From Paraescarpia echinospica (Eukaryota > Annelida > Polychaeta > Sabellida > Siboglinidae), in assembly GCA_020002185.1 (NCBI GenBank), contig CM034544.1, positions 7,619,190 to 7,683,189 of the forward strand: a DNA stretch of 64,000 nt. The letters run 5' to 3'. The notes under the pieces were generated by a model. It ran no database searches. It was not told the DNA's origin and saw only the letters and a list, made by a program, of their open reading frames with translations. Position numbers and translations under genes: made by a program. Each line of letters begins with the position of its first letter. Position 1 is the stretch's first letter. Positions 45,696 through 59,922 of this stretch are shown here, piece by piece.

Positions 45696-47528
45696 GGCGA
45701 GCTGTCTCGGATAACGGTAGTTTGAGCGTGTAGCAATATTACAAGGCGACAGGTATTGAGTGCATTGTTAGGCTCTCGTTGTAGGCGAGCTGTCTCGGAT
45801 AACGGTAGTTTGAGCGTGTAGCAATATTACAAGGCGACAAGTATTGAGTGCATTGTTAAGGCTCTCGTTGTAGGCGAGCTGTCTCGGATAACGGTAGTTT
45901 GAGCGAGTAGCAATAATACAAGGCGACAAGTATTGAGTGCATTGTTAGGCTCTCGTTGTAGGCGAGCTGTCTCGGATAACGGTAGTTTGAGCGAGTAGCA
46001 ACAATACAAGGCGACAGGTATTGAGTGCATTGTTAGGCTCTCGTTGTAGGCGAGCTGTCTCGGATAACGGTAGTTTGAGCGTGTAGCAATAATACAGGCC
46101 GACAAGTATTGAGTGCATTGTTAGGCTCTCGTTGTAGGCGAGCTGCCTCGGATAACGGTAGTTTGAGCGTGTAGCAATAATACAGGCCGACAAGTATTGA
46201 GTGCATTGTTAGGCTCTCGTTGTAGGCGAGCTGTCTCGGATAACGGTAGTTTGAGCGAGTAGCAATATTACAAGGCGACAGGTATTGAGTGCATTGTTAG
46301 GCTCTCGTTGTTGGCGAGCTGTCTCGGCTAACGGTAGTTTGAGCGGGTAGCAATAATACAGGCCGACAAGTATTGAGTGCATTGTTAGGCTCTCGTTGTA
46401 GGCGAGCTGTCTCGGATAACGGTAGTTTGAGCGAGTAGCAATAATACAAGGCGACAGGTATTGAGTGCATTGTTAGGCTCTCGTTGTAGGCGAGCTGTCT
46501 CGGATAACGGTAGTTTGAGCGTGTAGCAATAATACAAGGCGACAGGTATTGAGTGCATTGTTAGGCTCTCGTTGTAGGCGAGCTGTCTCGGATAACGGTA
46601 GTTTGAGCGTGTAGCAATAATACAGGCCGACAAGTATTGAGTGCATTGTTAGGCTCTCGTTGTAGGCGAGCTGCCTCGGATAACGGTAGTTTGAGCGTGT
46701 AGCAATAATACAGGCCGACAAGTATTGAGGGCATTGTTAGGCTCTCATTGTAGGCGAGCTGTCTCGGATAACGGTAGTTTGAGCGAGTAGCAATATTACA
46801 AGGCGACAGGTATTGAGTGCATTGTTAGGCTCTCGTTGTAGGCGAGCTGTCTCGGATAACGGTAGTTTGAGCGTGTAGCAATATTATAAGGCGACAAGTA
46901 TTGAGTGCATTGTTAGGCTCTCGTTGTAGGCGAGCTGTCTCGGATAACGGTAGTTTGAGCGTGTAGCAATATTACAAGGCGACAGGTATTGAGTGCATTG
47001 TTAGGCTCTCGTTGTAGACGAGCTGTCTCGGATAACGGTAGTTTGAGCGAGTAGCAATAATACAAGGCGACAGGTATTGAGTGCATTGTTAGGCTCTCGT
47101 TGTAGGCGAGCTGTCTCGGATAACGGTAGTTTGAGCGAGTAGCAATAATACAGGCCGACAGGTATTGAGTGCATTGTTAGGCTCTCGTTGTAGGCGAGCT
47201 GTCTCGGATAACGGTAGTTTGACCGAGTAGCAATAATACAGGGCGACATGTATTGAGTGCATTGTTAGGCTCTCGTTGTAGGCGAGCTGTCTCTGATAAC
47301 GGTAGTTTGAGCGAGTAGCAATAATACAAGGCGACAGGTATTGAGTGCATTGTTAGGCTCTCGTTGTAGGCGAGCTGTCTCGGATAACGGTAGTTTGAGC
47401 GAGTAGCAATAATACAGGCCGACAAGTATTGAGTGCATTGTTAGGCTCTCGTTGTAGGCGAGCTGTCTCGGATAACGGTAGTTTGAGCGAGTAGCAATAA
47501 TACAGGCCGACAAGTATTGAGTGCATTG
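45696..47528. repeat. Satellite array, 88 bp unit x ~21
   Basis: The unit begins GGCGAGCTGTCTCGGATAAC and ends GTTAGGCTCTCGTTGTA. All units are 88 bp except the second (89). Variant sites (GCGTG/GCGAG, TATTAC/AATAC, AAGGCG/AGGCCG, AGGT/AAGT) mark unit types. Units 5-7 (46049-46312) and 11-13 (46577-46840) share the same variant order, including rare CTGCCTCGG, which indicates segmental duplication within the array. Confidence 0.95.
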
Positions 47529-48602
47529 ACAGCACTATAGGCTTTCTAGTTTAATGACAGTATGTACAGTTGGTTACATGCAGCACACAAAGTAGTCACG
47601 TGATGTATTAACATCACATGTTGGTCTATACGAACTTCCCAATTTGGTCTATTTGGTATTTGGTGAAATTGACCAAAACAATTTTCTCCGTATAACTTGA
47701 TAAACGATTTTTTTGATATTAAGAAAAAATAAATTAATGAAATAAATAAATACATAATTATATTTCGTACTCCTAAGAAGTTAATATTCCAAATTCGCGT
47801 ATTCATCAGTGGAACCGACCCGCAAGCAACTTAAGATATGAGTTATTGGGAGATTCCTAAACGTATTTAATGTGTCTGTGAGTCTTTTCTATTCCGGCAA
47901 TGAATCATTGCTCTTTGGGTCGATACAGAGCTGTGAGATGAGCTGCTCTAAGACACAACTCAACGACGATAATAAACATGTTTGCATTCTGGTGGTCCAC
48001 ATGGCGCAATATTTGTCTTTGCGATTTAGAGCAGAATAAACATTATGGCTAAGATGTTTAAACAAATTAGATATCCCTATCAAGCTTACGCTCTGTGGAA
48101 TCCACCAAGGTACAAACTTAGTTCACAATTATACAAGTTAGAAAGTGTTTCACTGTCTAAGTTATTAAATAAATATTAATCAATAGAGACTAACTATTAA
48201 TAATAATATTTTTTTAAGCGCTGTATAACCGGGATATAAACATTCTGCTCAAAAGGAACATACAATACGATATTGTTAAAATGTAGATATACCACTTGTT
48301 GTGCTCATACGGTAAAATATTACATAATATATATATATATATATACATGTATATAATAGTATTAGTCTCAATATTATATTAAATGTTATTTACTAATGTG
48401 AACAAAAATGTATTACAGGTAAATACAAAATAGATAGTAATGTTTTTAAAATTTGTAATGTCTAACCTTAATCCTACAGTAATTCATGACACGACGCGTA
48501 TGAGCATGGCTATGCAACGTAGTTGACAATAGCATTTAAAAGATCATATCACTCCGACGCGAACGGTATAATTGGTTGATTGATCATATTGGGTGTTTAC
48601 AG
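47529..48602. other. Non-coding DNA upstream of a coiled-coil exon
   Basis: AT-rich with an ATATAT tract at 48330. The tract before 48601 may hold the polypyrimidine region of the next exon's acceptor. Confidence 0.4.
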
Positions 48603-48858
48603 ATCCGTGACGCGGTACAACGGGAGCTCCTACGGCGGACGGCTCTGGACAAGGAGAAAGTGATGGAGTCGAAGCAGCGCCAATTGGAAGACTCGTGGAG
48701 GTTCACGGAACTACTGCGAGAGAAAGACTCGTTGATCGAGACACTGGAAGGAGGCTTGGAGCAGGCCGTCACTGACGACCGCTCTCACGGCGTCAACGTG
48801 CAGGATCTGAAGAACATCGTGGAACAGACGAAACAGAAACACAAGAAGGAGCACTCTC
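48603..48858 (+). CDS. Coiled-coil exon of an unidentified host gene
   Basis: Acceptor TGTTTACAG at 48594-48602 and donor GTGCGT at 48859; phase 0 in, phase 1 out. The peptide is almost entirely helical and charged (RDAVQRELLRRTALDKEKVM, RFTELLREKDSLIETLEGGL, VQDLKNIVEQTKQKHKKEHS), with heptad-like leucines. LLREKDxxIxxLExxL resembles centrosomal coiled-coil proteins (CDK5RAP2/myomegalin type), but that is only a resemblance. GC content is much higher than the flanks. Confidence 0.65.
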
Positions 48859-49696
48859 GTGCGTTTTATCCCTACTCACAATGAAAATAGTGCCGTGTAA
48901 TCTACGGATTTTGTTTCTAAACACAAATGGTATGCCACTGAATTTGATTGATACTATTATACACGAATTTCTCCATGACTGTTCAACACTAATATTTTGT
49001 TTGTGGCTATGGTACTCAATATCTGTCTGCTTGTCTGTCTGCATGCATGCTCACCTACATACACGCATGTATTTGCGACTGTCGTCGTCTTTGTCTCTGA
49101 TTGTCTGTCTCTCGACGTTTCGCTCGCTCGCTCTTTCACTCTCTCTCGGTTTCTCTCTCTCACCCTCCCTCCATCCTTCCCTCCCTCCTTTTGTCCCTTT
49201 CTACCTCCCTCCGCCCCTTCCACCCTTCCTACCTTTTATCTCCCTCCATCCTCTTCCCTACATACACCCCTCCATCTCCCTCCCTCCTTCCCCTGTCACT
49301 CCTGTCCTACCTCCCACACTCCGTCCGTATATATATTTTATTATATATATATATATAGCATAAATAAGTCGCAATGTTAATGTTATTTTTTATGTATATG
49401 ATTTGCTATGGTTACTTAAGACAATGAAATAAATAAAGCCATATACTGATTACTAGAATGTCTTAATAGTGTTCATTCTAATTATAGCCTGGTTAACAAC
49501 CTACACTAGACATCAATACGCCACTATCCCAATCGATTAAGAATGTACAGCTTATTAGTCGCTGATAGCCGCAGCTTCGGTCGCACCTTGAATTATGCGA
49601 CCAGCTCAAGATAGACTCATCGTAAATGTTACCACGTTGTTACATACTGCAACGTGGATCTCTGAGGAAAAACATATGTTTGTTTTGTATTTGACA

Positions 49697-49763
<67 letters not shown>

Positions 49764-51689
49764 ACACACTTGCTTGCTTGCTATCGACCATGTTACGCCG
49801 TACCATTGTTAGGAGGAGAGCCGTGTTTGTTACGGATACTCCCATGTTGCGTTCTCCCAACCGTGACTAATGGAATTGTTGCGGAATGTCATCCCTCCTA
49901 GTGCCACCGCGCCTCACCTCGCACTGTCTACGTGCGCTAATTACGTGAGTAGCAAGTCATGTAATATACATGACCTCGATAGTACAGACTAGGCGTAAAG
50001 GTGAAGGCAATTTCGGCCGCGAGATCACTTCGGTCGTCGTCTTTGTTCTTTCAGTTAGCTCCATGTAACTTATCAGTTCATTGCTGTCAACGATGCTGTT
50101 TCTAAGGCACCAAACGTTTTGCTCGAGAAAACCAGAGCGCTAGAGGCATAGACCTAATGTGGAGCAGAATCCCGGTGGCGTGATAAACCACGACGACCGT
50201 GAGATTTCCTCTGCTGCAGCCTTCGTCAGCGTCAGTCATGAGGACAGAGTGTGGCCTAGACATTAACAAGTGCCACTACACATCATTTGAAGTGTGCTGA
50301 CAGGTAGCGCTGTGTGCGTGTTTGTTTTGTTACTAATTACTACGTTATTGTGACCTATGCTGCATTTCCTACAACAATGATCAGCAGATTACCACAGAGT
50401 GCAATGGGAGTAGAGTGGAGAACGATTAGAAAGACGAGGACAACAGGATGAGGAGTAAATCGCGCACTCTAAAGTAATGTCAATCAGATTTACATCATTA
50501 TATTCTCAATTACTTTCTCCATACAACGTTAACATTATTATATTTGAACTAAGATTATGTTGAGGTGTATATATTAAAACAATGTTTTACGACAATGGTT
50601 TTCAATAAAAGTAGCATAATTAATTTATAAATATAACGTAATTAGGGTTAAAATTACATCATTCTAGGTAATCAAAATATGACAGTTACATCAATGTCAT
50701 CTTCTCTGCTTCACCAAGAGCTAGAGGCCATACACAATTAAGTTATATGTCCTCATTACGATAGCCAATTTGTTTGTTACCATGGCAACTGGGGTCTGAG
50801 TCAAAACAGTTGAATACATTGTGATTCCTATGAATTACTGTTTCTCATTAGATTAACAATACCATATTTATAAAATACCCTATGTTGGCATAGCGTTTCC
50901 CACGCTTCGTTTTAATTACTCTTACAACAAGACAATAATAAATTCCCTGACTTGTCCATTGGGTCCCCTTTAGCCACCATCTCCACCGGCAGCTTACTGA
51001 ATTCCCATTGGATCAAACATGCTCCATGACAAATACTTATGTAAACCTCCGTCGCACCAAATCGTGTTACGAAATCTTGTTATTATCGTGCAGCAATGAA
51101 CAAACAAGCTACTCATTGTGAAGACATTATGAACAAGTCAATATATTACTAACAATCGTTCAATTAGTCGTGCGAAAAAGTAGTACCAACATGTCCCGGA
51201 GTGTCCCGCAAAGGTCAGTCAGCCAGTTTGACAGTTGCGTAGTCAATTCGCGCTGACAACTATTAGGCTATAAATGTTTGATGTAACTTCGAGATTTCCG
51301 TTCTAGTGCAAGTGGCCGCTTCTTCAGACTGACGCTGTTTCCTTGGATACAACTAATCGCAGTTACTAGATCAGTTGTCTGTCTTGTATTGACATCCAAA
51401 CAGTCGCACCATGTTGTCCGCAGGGAAGGCTGGATAGCTACACCGAAAAGTGCTACAGGTACGTGGATGTTTGAAAGGATATGTGCACAGTAACTTGTGT
51501 CAGTCACACTGTGAATACAAACTCAAGAATGGGCCATTTCGATGAACATTCTTCAGGATAGTTCATTTCTATGCAAAAGAGTTATTTTAAGCATCTCGAA
51601 TACGTGAACGTGTACCTCGTAGAGGTTTTTGTAGATGTAACTCATCAACTTTGTCAGTACACGTGACGTATGACGCTATCGTACATTTG
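48859..51689. other. Intronic/intergenic DNA with CT-rich and CA tracts
   Basis: A long CTCCCTC/TTTCTCTC pyrimidine tract covers 49110-49320. A CA microsatellite is at 49698-49770. The reading frames in both are artefacts of composition. No gene recognised. Confidence 0.45.
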
Positions 51690-52242
51690 GGATAGTTTGT
51701 AATTCCCCTCGTCTCTGTAGATCGGTGTCCTGGTCTTTCTGATCCATGTGGCTCCTTTTATTTGCTGTATTCTTCTGTTGGTTCATTGTCCACTATTTTC
51801 GCTCCCTCCCAGTCTGTGATATAATGTTGTGTTGTTGCATGGTCTGTGATGGCGAATTTGTTGATGGTCGACATTAATGTTTTTTCTCGCTCCTAGTGTA
51901 TTTATCTTTCCTTGTGTTGTCAACATCTTTTCAATGTTCCTCAAGTCTTGTTTTGAACAATCTTCCCGTCTCCCCAATATATTCTGCACCACAGTTCATG
52001 CATGGTATTTGGTAAACCAATTTGCCTTTTCCTACTGGATCTACTTTGTCCACACCAACCAACAAGCGCATGATGGTGGTGTGGGGACACATGGTCGTTG
52101 TTACCCCATTCTTCTTCAGTACTCGATGTACCCTCTCTGAGACCCCCTCCACAAACGTATTCACTTCATATGCATCGGTTTGCAAACATTCGCAAGTACT
52201 ATACTCCGGGTAGGTGTCTACACAATTAATGTGTTCGTGCAC
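51690..52242 (-). pseudogene. Penelope-like element fragment, GIY-YIG endonuclease domain
   Basis: The minus-strand frame has VSERVHRVLKKNGVTTTMCP, then KGKLVYQIPCMNCGAEYIGE with TGRLFKTRLEEH. Y-x-I-P-C-x-x-C...Y-I-G-E-T is the GIY-YIG module of Penelope-like retroelements, where it nicks the target for reverse transcription. After a shift near 51890 another frame continues with KFAITDHATTQHYITDWEGA. The reverse-transcriptase part is absent. Confidence 0.75.
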
Positions 52243-52254
52243 TTCATAGGCATC

Positions 52255-52795
52255 GTTTTACAGGCATTCGCTGTTTCTATACTTCATGTCGTAGTCTGCA
52301 AATATGATCAAGTATGTCCAACTCATCATTTTGAAGGCAATCGCTATTTCTGTACTCCATGTAGTAGTCTACAAATATGATCAAGTATGTCCAACTCATC
52401 ATTGTGTAGGCAATCGCTGTTTCTATATTCCATGTAGTAGTCTACAAATATGATCAAGTATGTCCAATTCATCATTTTGTAGGCAATCGCTGTTTCTATA
52501 CTCCATGTAGCAGTCTACAAATATGTTCAAGCATGTCCAACTCATCATTTTGTAGGCAATCGCTGTTTCTATACTCCATGTAGTGGTCTACAAATATGTT
52601 CAAACATGTCCAACTCATCAAGTTGTAGGCATTCGCAGTTTCTATACTCCATGTAGTAGTCTACAAATATGTTCAAGCATGTCCAACTCATCATTTTGTA
52701 GGCATTCGCTGTTTCTATGCTCCATGCAGGGGTCTACAAATATGTTCAAGCATGTCCAACTCATCATTTTGCAGGCAATCAATATTACTATTCTA
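52255..52795. repeat. Tandem repeat, 73 bp unit x ~7
   Basis: TCCAACTCATCA-type marks recur at 52321, 52394, 52467, 52540, 52613, 52686 and 52759, exactly 73 apart. The unit includes GCAATCGCTGTTTCTATACT and AGTCTACAAATATG. It borders the Penelope-like fragment, and a diverged first copy may lie within it. Confidence 0.9.
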
Positions 52796-55057
<2,262 letters not shown>

Positions 55058-55189
55058 CAAACATTCGAGAGTTGTGAATGGTTGTTTGTTCCTATAAAAA
55101 CAAACTTACGTCGTCTGGGAATAATTGTGGCAACCCATTGTAATGATTGGAATATATTCGAGTTAAAGCCACACGCGACAGCTGGTTGC

Positions 55190-55600
55190 GCAATACAGTC
55201 AATATATTAAGAGAGGCCCCGCTGTCTTGCCGGGCTTTCGTCGCACAATTCCGAAACCTCAGCCAAACTCAATTGGTTCATGTTGTTCCAGCTCGTCTTT
55301 GAGTATTTCTTTGCAATTTCAAGTTTGCCAGACATCAATATGAATGGTTTAGTAGCTCTTCCCGTAACAACTTGCAACTTTGGTGTTAAGCCTGTTTATT
55401 GCTGCACACACTTCGTTAGTTGTAGACTTGTAGCAGGCGTTTGAAGCGCTGTTGGTTGACCTTCAAATGCTGGGATCCCTTCGGTTAAGGAACTGCGGAA
55501 CTGTGTTCCGAAGTATTCATTGACCTTTGCACCAAACTCATCCCGGTCTCCAATTACACGACCTTCTTCGAGAGTATCGTGGTTTGAACGTACGATTTAC
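55190..55600 (-). pseudogene. LINE fragment, linker and start of the RT domain
   Basis: Minus strand, with frame changes: LEEGRVIGDRDEFGAKVNEY and FGTQFRSSLTEGIPAFEG near 55575-55460, EVCAAINRLNTKVAS near 55400, and PIEFG-stop-GFGIVRRKPGKTAG near 55250. These match the linker, the A-I-x-x-L-N-x-x-K-A block and the K-P-G-K block before N-L-R-P-I in LINE reverse transcriptases. Short, decayed piece. Confidence 0.55.
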
Positions 55601-56032
55601 AAGTTGACATACTGACTGCGCGGAGAATCTTGGCTACATCGAGTAAAAACACAATAACATCACGCAATGTTCTACCATCTTGCGAATGTTAGAATTACAA
55701 TATCTTGTGACGACTTATTTGTATTACATAATTATCGCCCAGCCTTTCAAAAAGTCAGGTTATGCCGCAACAGCGCGTGGTTTAATGACCGCGTCAAGAT
55801 AACTGACATAATTATATCATAATCAATGTTCATGGTTGCCATATTGAGCAGCAGGATGAATGCGTCAGAGCATCGACATGAAACAAAAATTTGTTTATAT
55901 TTACGTCTGCCAGTAAGGACGTTTTTTCTGATGTTATAAGTGTTTTTATTAAGGACCTTTCTGTTCCAAACATAATACCTGTTCATCTTTACCAGGAAGT
56001 ACATTAATTTTTTTACTCATGATACTATACTA
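55601..56032. other. Non-coding DNA
   Basis: No motif recognised in the short reading frames. Confidence 0.35.
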
Positions 56033-56845
56033 TTCCTGGAAGGACATTCGTGTTCCTGCTATTACAGGTGTTCCTGTTTGCCAGGAAAGACATTCGTGTT
56101 CCTGTCATTACAGGTGTTCCTGTTTGCCAGGAAAGACATTCGTGTTCCTGTCATTACAGGTGTTCCTGTTTGCCAGGACAGACATTTGTGTTCCTGTCTT
56201 TACAGGTGTTCCTGTTTGTCAGGAAGGACATTTGTTTTCTTGTCATTACAGGTGTTCCTGTTTGTTAGGAAGGACATTTGTGTTCCTGTCATTACAAATG
56301 TTCCTGTTTGTCAGGAATTACATTCGTGTTCCTGTCATTACAGGTATTCCTGTTTGTCAGGAAGGACATTCGTTTTCCTGTCATTATATGTGTTCCTGCT
56401 TGTCAGGAAGGACATTCTTTTTCCTGTCTTTACAGGTGTTCCTCTTTGCCAGGAGAGACATTCGTGTTCCTGTCATTACAGGTGTTCCTGTTTGCCAGGA
56501 AATACATTCGTGTTCCTGTCCTAACAGGTGTTCATGTCTTTACAGGTGTTCTTGTTTGTTAGGAAGGACATTCGATTTATTGTCATTACAGGTGTTCCTG
56601 TTTGTCAGGAAGGACATTTGTGTTCCTGTCATTATAAATGTTCCTGTTTGTCGGGAAGGACATTTGTGTTCCTGTCATTACAGGTGTTCCTTTTTGCCAG
56701 GAAATACATTCGTGTTCCTGTCATTACAGGTGTTCCTTTTTGCCAGGAAGGACATTCGTGTTCCTGTCATTACAGGTGTTCCTGTTTGTCAGGAAGGACA
56801 TTTGTGTTCCTTTCATAACAGGTGTTTATGTTTGCCAGGAAGGAA
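56033..56845. repeat. Minisatellite, 46 bp unit x ~17, open in all plus frames
   Basis: The unit contains GGACATTCGTGTTCCTGTC, ATTACAGGTG and TTCCTGTTTGCCAGGAA. Because 46 leaves remainder 1 on division by 3, each unit is read in a different frame in turn, and none contains a stop; a 277-codon frame results. One irregular unit lies near 56525-56560. Each unit has an imperfect CCTG(TT)..CCAGGAA inverted repeat. It ends 4-20 bases before the start codon of the next exon. Confidence 0.92.
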
Positions 56846-56848
56846 ACA

Positions 56849-56960
56849 ATGACGCTGTCGAGGGCGGCACGACCCACATGTGTTCGATGGACAACGCGTC
56901 GTGTCTCCCTGGTCTACCTCTGGCTACTGACGATCTTATGCTGCTGGATCTATGCCTCGG
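56849..56960 (+). CDS. First coding exon of a secreted or membrane protein (signal sequence)
   Basis: ATG 56849 (an in-frame ATG also at 56828) opens MTLSRAARPTCVRWTTRR followed by a hydrophobic core VSLVYLWLLTILCCWIYASG, a good signal peptide or signal anchor. The exon ends at TCGG then GTAAGC (donor at 56961), phase 1. The next exon at 59803 starts in the matching phase. The 46 bp minisatellite forms the immediate 5' flank, possibly the 5' UTR. GC content rises sharply at the ATG. Confidence 0.65.
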
Positions 56961-57418
56961 GTAAGCGTATTTCATACATAGTGTGTTTTACCGAAATCCC
57001 TGTAAATCGTGCGAATGCCCTGTTATTAATATGACTATTACGGTTATTATGATTATTATGATAATTATGATCATTATGATTATTATGGTCATTCGGTTAT
57101 CATGATTATTCTGATGATTGAGATTCTTAAGATCTTTATTATTATTATTATTATTATTATGATTATTCTGATTACTCTAATATTTTTTATTATTCTGAAT
57201 ATTATGATTGTCATGACTATTAAGATTGTTATGATTATTATGATTGTTTTATGATTATTGTGATTATTGTGATTATCATTATTATTATGATTGTGATGAT
57301 GATTACTTTTTAATTATTTTTATGATTACTATGATTTTGTATATGATTATTATGAGTTTTATGATTATTGTGATTACTATGATTATTACGATTATTATTA
57401 TATAGCAGTCCATCGTAT
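56961..57418. repeat. ATTATGATT-rich triplet-like low-complexity tract
   Basis: From about 57035 the sequence is built of ATTATGATTATT-type units with variants; it lies inside the intron after the signal exon. Confidence 0.8.
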
Positions 57419-57954
57419 TTAAATGAGTCTGATATAATCGCATAACATTTTAAACCGCAGCAACATGCCAACAACTTGCCACAGAGGCTCGGACATTTTA
57501 TGCCAATGTTGCATGAATTTTAGATAGTTATTCACACAGGCATCTGCCACTGGGCGCCATTCATAGGCCGGACTCCCAGTATGAACAGTGTGCCTGGCAA
57601 ACAATTTTCAATCCACAAATCTGGTGAAAAACTGTTTTTCTTTACATAAATAGGTAGCCCACATACCAGGGCACGTTCTCCACAATATATTGGTAGTTTG
57701 TTTCGTGACATCAGAAATTCATATGAGCAGAGAATGTTGCATTGACCAGAAATAAGGGGGTTGGGAAATACAATAGTCTCTATCTGGAGATAGAACATTT
57801 GCACTTTACTAATTACCATTCGTTGGACTTCCAGTTATCGTATAGTTATCGTTGTTTACAATAATGGTCGTTAAACTAGAAAATAACGTCACGAAATTAC
57901 CTTTTAACACATCATCTAAAATGTGAACATATTCCAGCACTGCCTCTTGTATCA
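57419..57954. other. Intron DNA, nothing recognised
   Basis: A 95-codon minus frame (57819-57532) has no motif or splice support. Confidence 0.35.
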
Positions 57955-58258
57955 CGATAAACTACATTTAGAATGCAGTGATTCAATAATTATATAGACT
58001 ACATTTATAATGCAGTGATTCAATAATTATATAAACTACATTTAGAATGCAGTGATTCAATAATTATATAGACTACATTTAGAATGCAGTGATTCAATAA
58101 TTAGATAGACTACATGTAGAATGCAGTAATTCAATAATTATGCAGACTACATTTAGAATGCAGTGATTCAATAATTACATAGACTACATTTAGAATGCAG
58201 TGATTCAATAATTATATAGACTACATTTAAAATGCAGTGATTCAATAATTATATAGAT
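57955..58258. repeat. Tandem repeat, 37 bp unit x ~8
   Basis: Unit GACTACATTTAGAATGCAGT then GATTCAATAATTATATA, with few substitutions between copies. Confidence 0.92.
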
Positions 58259-58694
58259 CTTAGTATTCGGAGCGTCTTCATAAAACAATTTTATCTGGCG
58301 AAGATTTTGAGAAAGAATAATTGTTAAACGTTGTCATGATTACAATTATAATACGTCATACACATCAGAATAAAACACAACAAAAATGAGTTCGTAGGAA
58401 CATTTTAACAAGGACAGTACAACAATATACACCAGCAGAGTTTAGGATGCCACCAACGGAAGAGTGCGAGTAGTGTAGTTGTAATTATTTTTTACAACAA
58501 ACGTATTTCGCCGTATTTGAATAGTCTTGCCGGGACATCAACTTGTCACTGTCATAAAGTACACATAAGTGAACAATAGTTAACAGCGACAACGACTACC
58601 ATACAGCGGTGTCACATTAGCAACATCAAGTTAACGCTTATTCACATATGAATCGTGTTACGACCGTTTTCCGGATCACTATTATCATCAATTA
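58259..58694. other. Intron DNA, nothing recognised
   Basis: AT-rich; no coding or repeat signal. Confidence 0.35.
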
Positions 58695-58745
58695 CAATGT
58701 GGGGAGTGGTAGAACGCTGAGACGGTGGTTCGACTCCACCTGCTG
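58695..58745 (+). other. tRNA-like A/B box pair, probable SINE remnant
   Basis: GAGTGGTAGAACGCTGAG resembles an A box and GGTTCGACTCC is a near-perfect B box, but the anticodon arm between them is too short for a tRNA. A decayed tRNA-derived SINE is the likely source. Confidence 0.4.
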
Positions 58746-58997
58746 CCGTTTCGAAACTTAAACAACTTCGTTCACCTCCCGTTGCCTGTGTCTTCCGGAA
58801 GACACACCACAAGCCGTTGGTCCCTTCTGTCTGGTGTATATTCCAGGGAATTAAAATATCCCACACAGGGGCAACTGTGTAAGCTGTCGTGGATTCACAG
58901 AGAGGTGGTCTCTATCTATTACACCCTGGATCTTGCTCCCAGCGGCCGGAGTTGCTTCTCGGTCAGGCGTGTGAAAGACACCGAGCAGGCAGTGTAG

Positions 58998-59075
58998 ACC
59001 AGGGGTTGGCTACCTGCGGCCCGCGAGCCGCATTTTGCCCGCGGAGCTATTTCATGCGGCCGGCGGACTAACAGT
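58998..59075 (+). mobile_element. Possible hAT-type terminus remnant
   Basis: CAGGGGTTGGCTACCTGCGG then CCCGCGAGCCGCATTTTGCC is a pattern common at hAT-type ends. No matching second end or target duplication found nearby. Confidence 0.35.
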
Positions 59076-59689
59076 TGTGTTGTACACAACGTGGCCTGAC
59101 CATCAAGGCCGGCACATAGCCTACGTATAGCGTTCATAGAGAAGCTGAGACTGGAGTTTGCAGTGGTTTTCCCGATCTGAGGATTCGGTGAAACTCGACG
59201 ATGCACTAGAAGCTGAGCAGATAGTTCATCCAACTACTCTGCGGCGATATGGTACTCAAGAAAGCGACCTCCATGGACTTGTCGCTTATAGAAATCTACC
59301 ACAAGTGTTTGTTGATGAAATGGAACAGTTTACTAATCTGACCAAAAGCCAAGCTCATTTACCAGTATGACTAGCGGTGCAGCGACTGCAACAAATGTCA
59401 CAATAATCATGATATTATGTCATTTGTCTGTTAAAAACTATGAAGAAGGAGTGTTTGTACAATAGTTAAGTTTAATTGTTCACAATAACAACACATTATT
59501 AATAATACATTTTATTCGAAAGAGGCAATAATGTGTAAGTTATTTTCAATGCACAGGAACAAGATTGCCTATATGTATATACTAATCATAACATAGGCAT
59601 AATGTTCATATTGAATGGTACATGTGTACACAGTGAAATACGCAGTATCGTTGCAACGACTGGGTCCTATATGAATGTACATCGATTAA
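59076..59689. other. Intron DNA
   Basis: A 70-codon plus frame (59158-59370) follows the hAT-like terminus and contains LHGLVAYRNLPQVFVDEM; unassigned. Confidence 0.3.
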
Positions 59690-59765
59690 AATGTTTGTGT
59701 GTTTGTGTGAGTGTGTGTGTTTGTGTGTGTGTGTGTGGGGGGGGGTGGGTGGGTGGGTGTGTGTA
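59690..59765. repeat. TG and poly-G microsatellite
   Basis: TGTG tract interrupted by GGGGGGGGG and GGGTGGGTGGG near 59737-59755, which could form a G-quadruplex. Confidence 0.85.
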
Positions 59766-59802
59766 ATGTGCCTTTAAATATTGTATATTTGTATTGCTAC
59801 AG

Positions 59803-59922
59803 GCGGGACTAAGCTCTGTTCGGTTCTGGTGGCGACTGAAACCACAATCTGGAAGGTACCTGTCGACAGACAGGCAACCATTCCACAGTTCTCCACAGCT
59901 GTAAAACTCATAACTGGCCAAG
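59803..59922 (+). CDS. Second exon of the secreted/membrane protein gene
   Basis: Acceptor TTGCTACAG, donor GTACGT; 120 bp, phase 1 at both ends, in frame with the exon ending at 56960. The peptide GTKLCSVLVATETTIWKVPV then DRQATIPQFSTAVKLITGQ is soluble. LVATxTxIWKVPVD is suggestive of the first strand of a beta-propeller (YWTD-like), but one repeat is not enough to call it. Further exons would lie to the right, beyond what I can identify. Confidence 0.6.

Noticed and set aside
45696..47528. CRISPR array
   Set aside because: Units are contiguous tandem repeats without spacers, in an animal genome.
45827..47535. Series of 60-92 codon minus-strand frames with a repeated peptide (MSACIIATRSNYRYPRQLAY)
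   Set aside because: They tile the 88 bp satellite and restart each unit; no gene structure is implied.
48881..49380. 160-codon Leu/Ser/Pro-rich frame
   Set aside because: It comes from a CTCCCTC pyrimidine tract; composition artefact.
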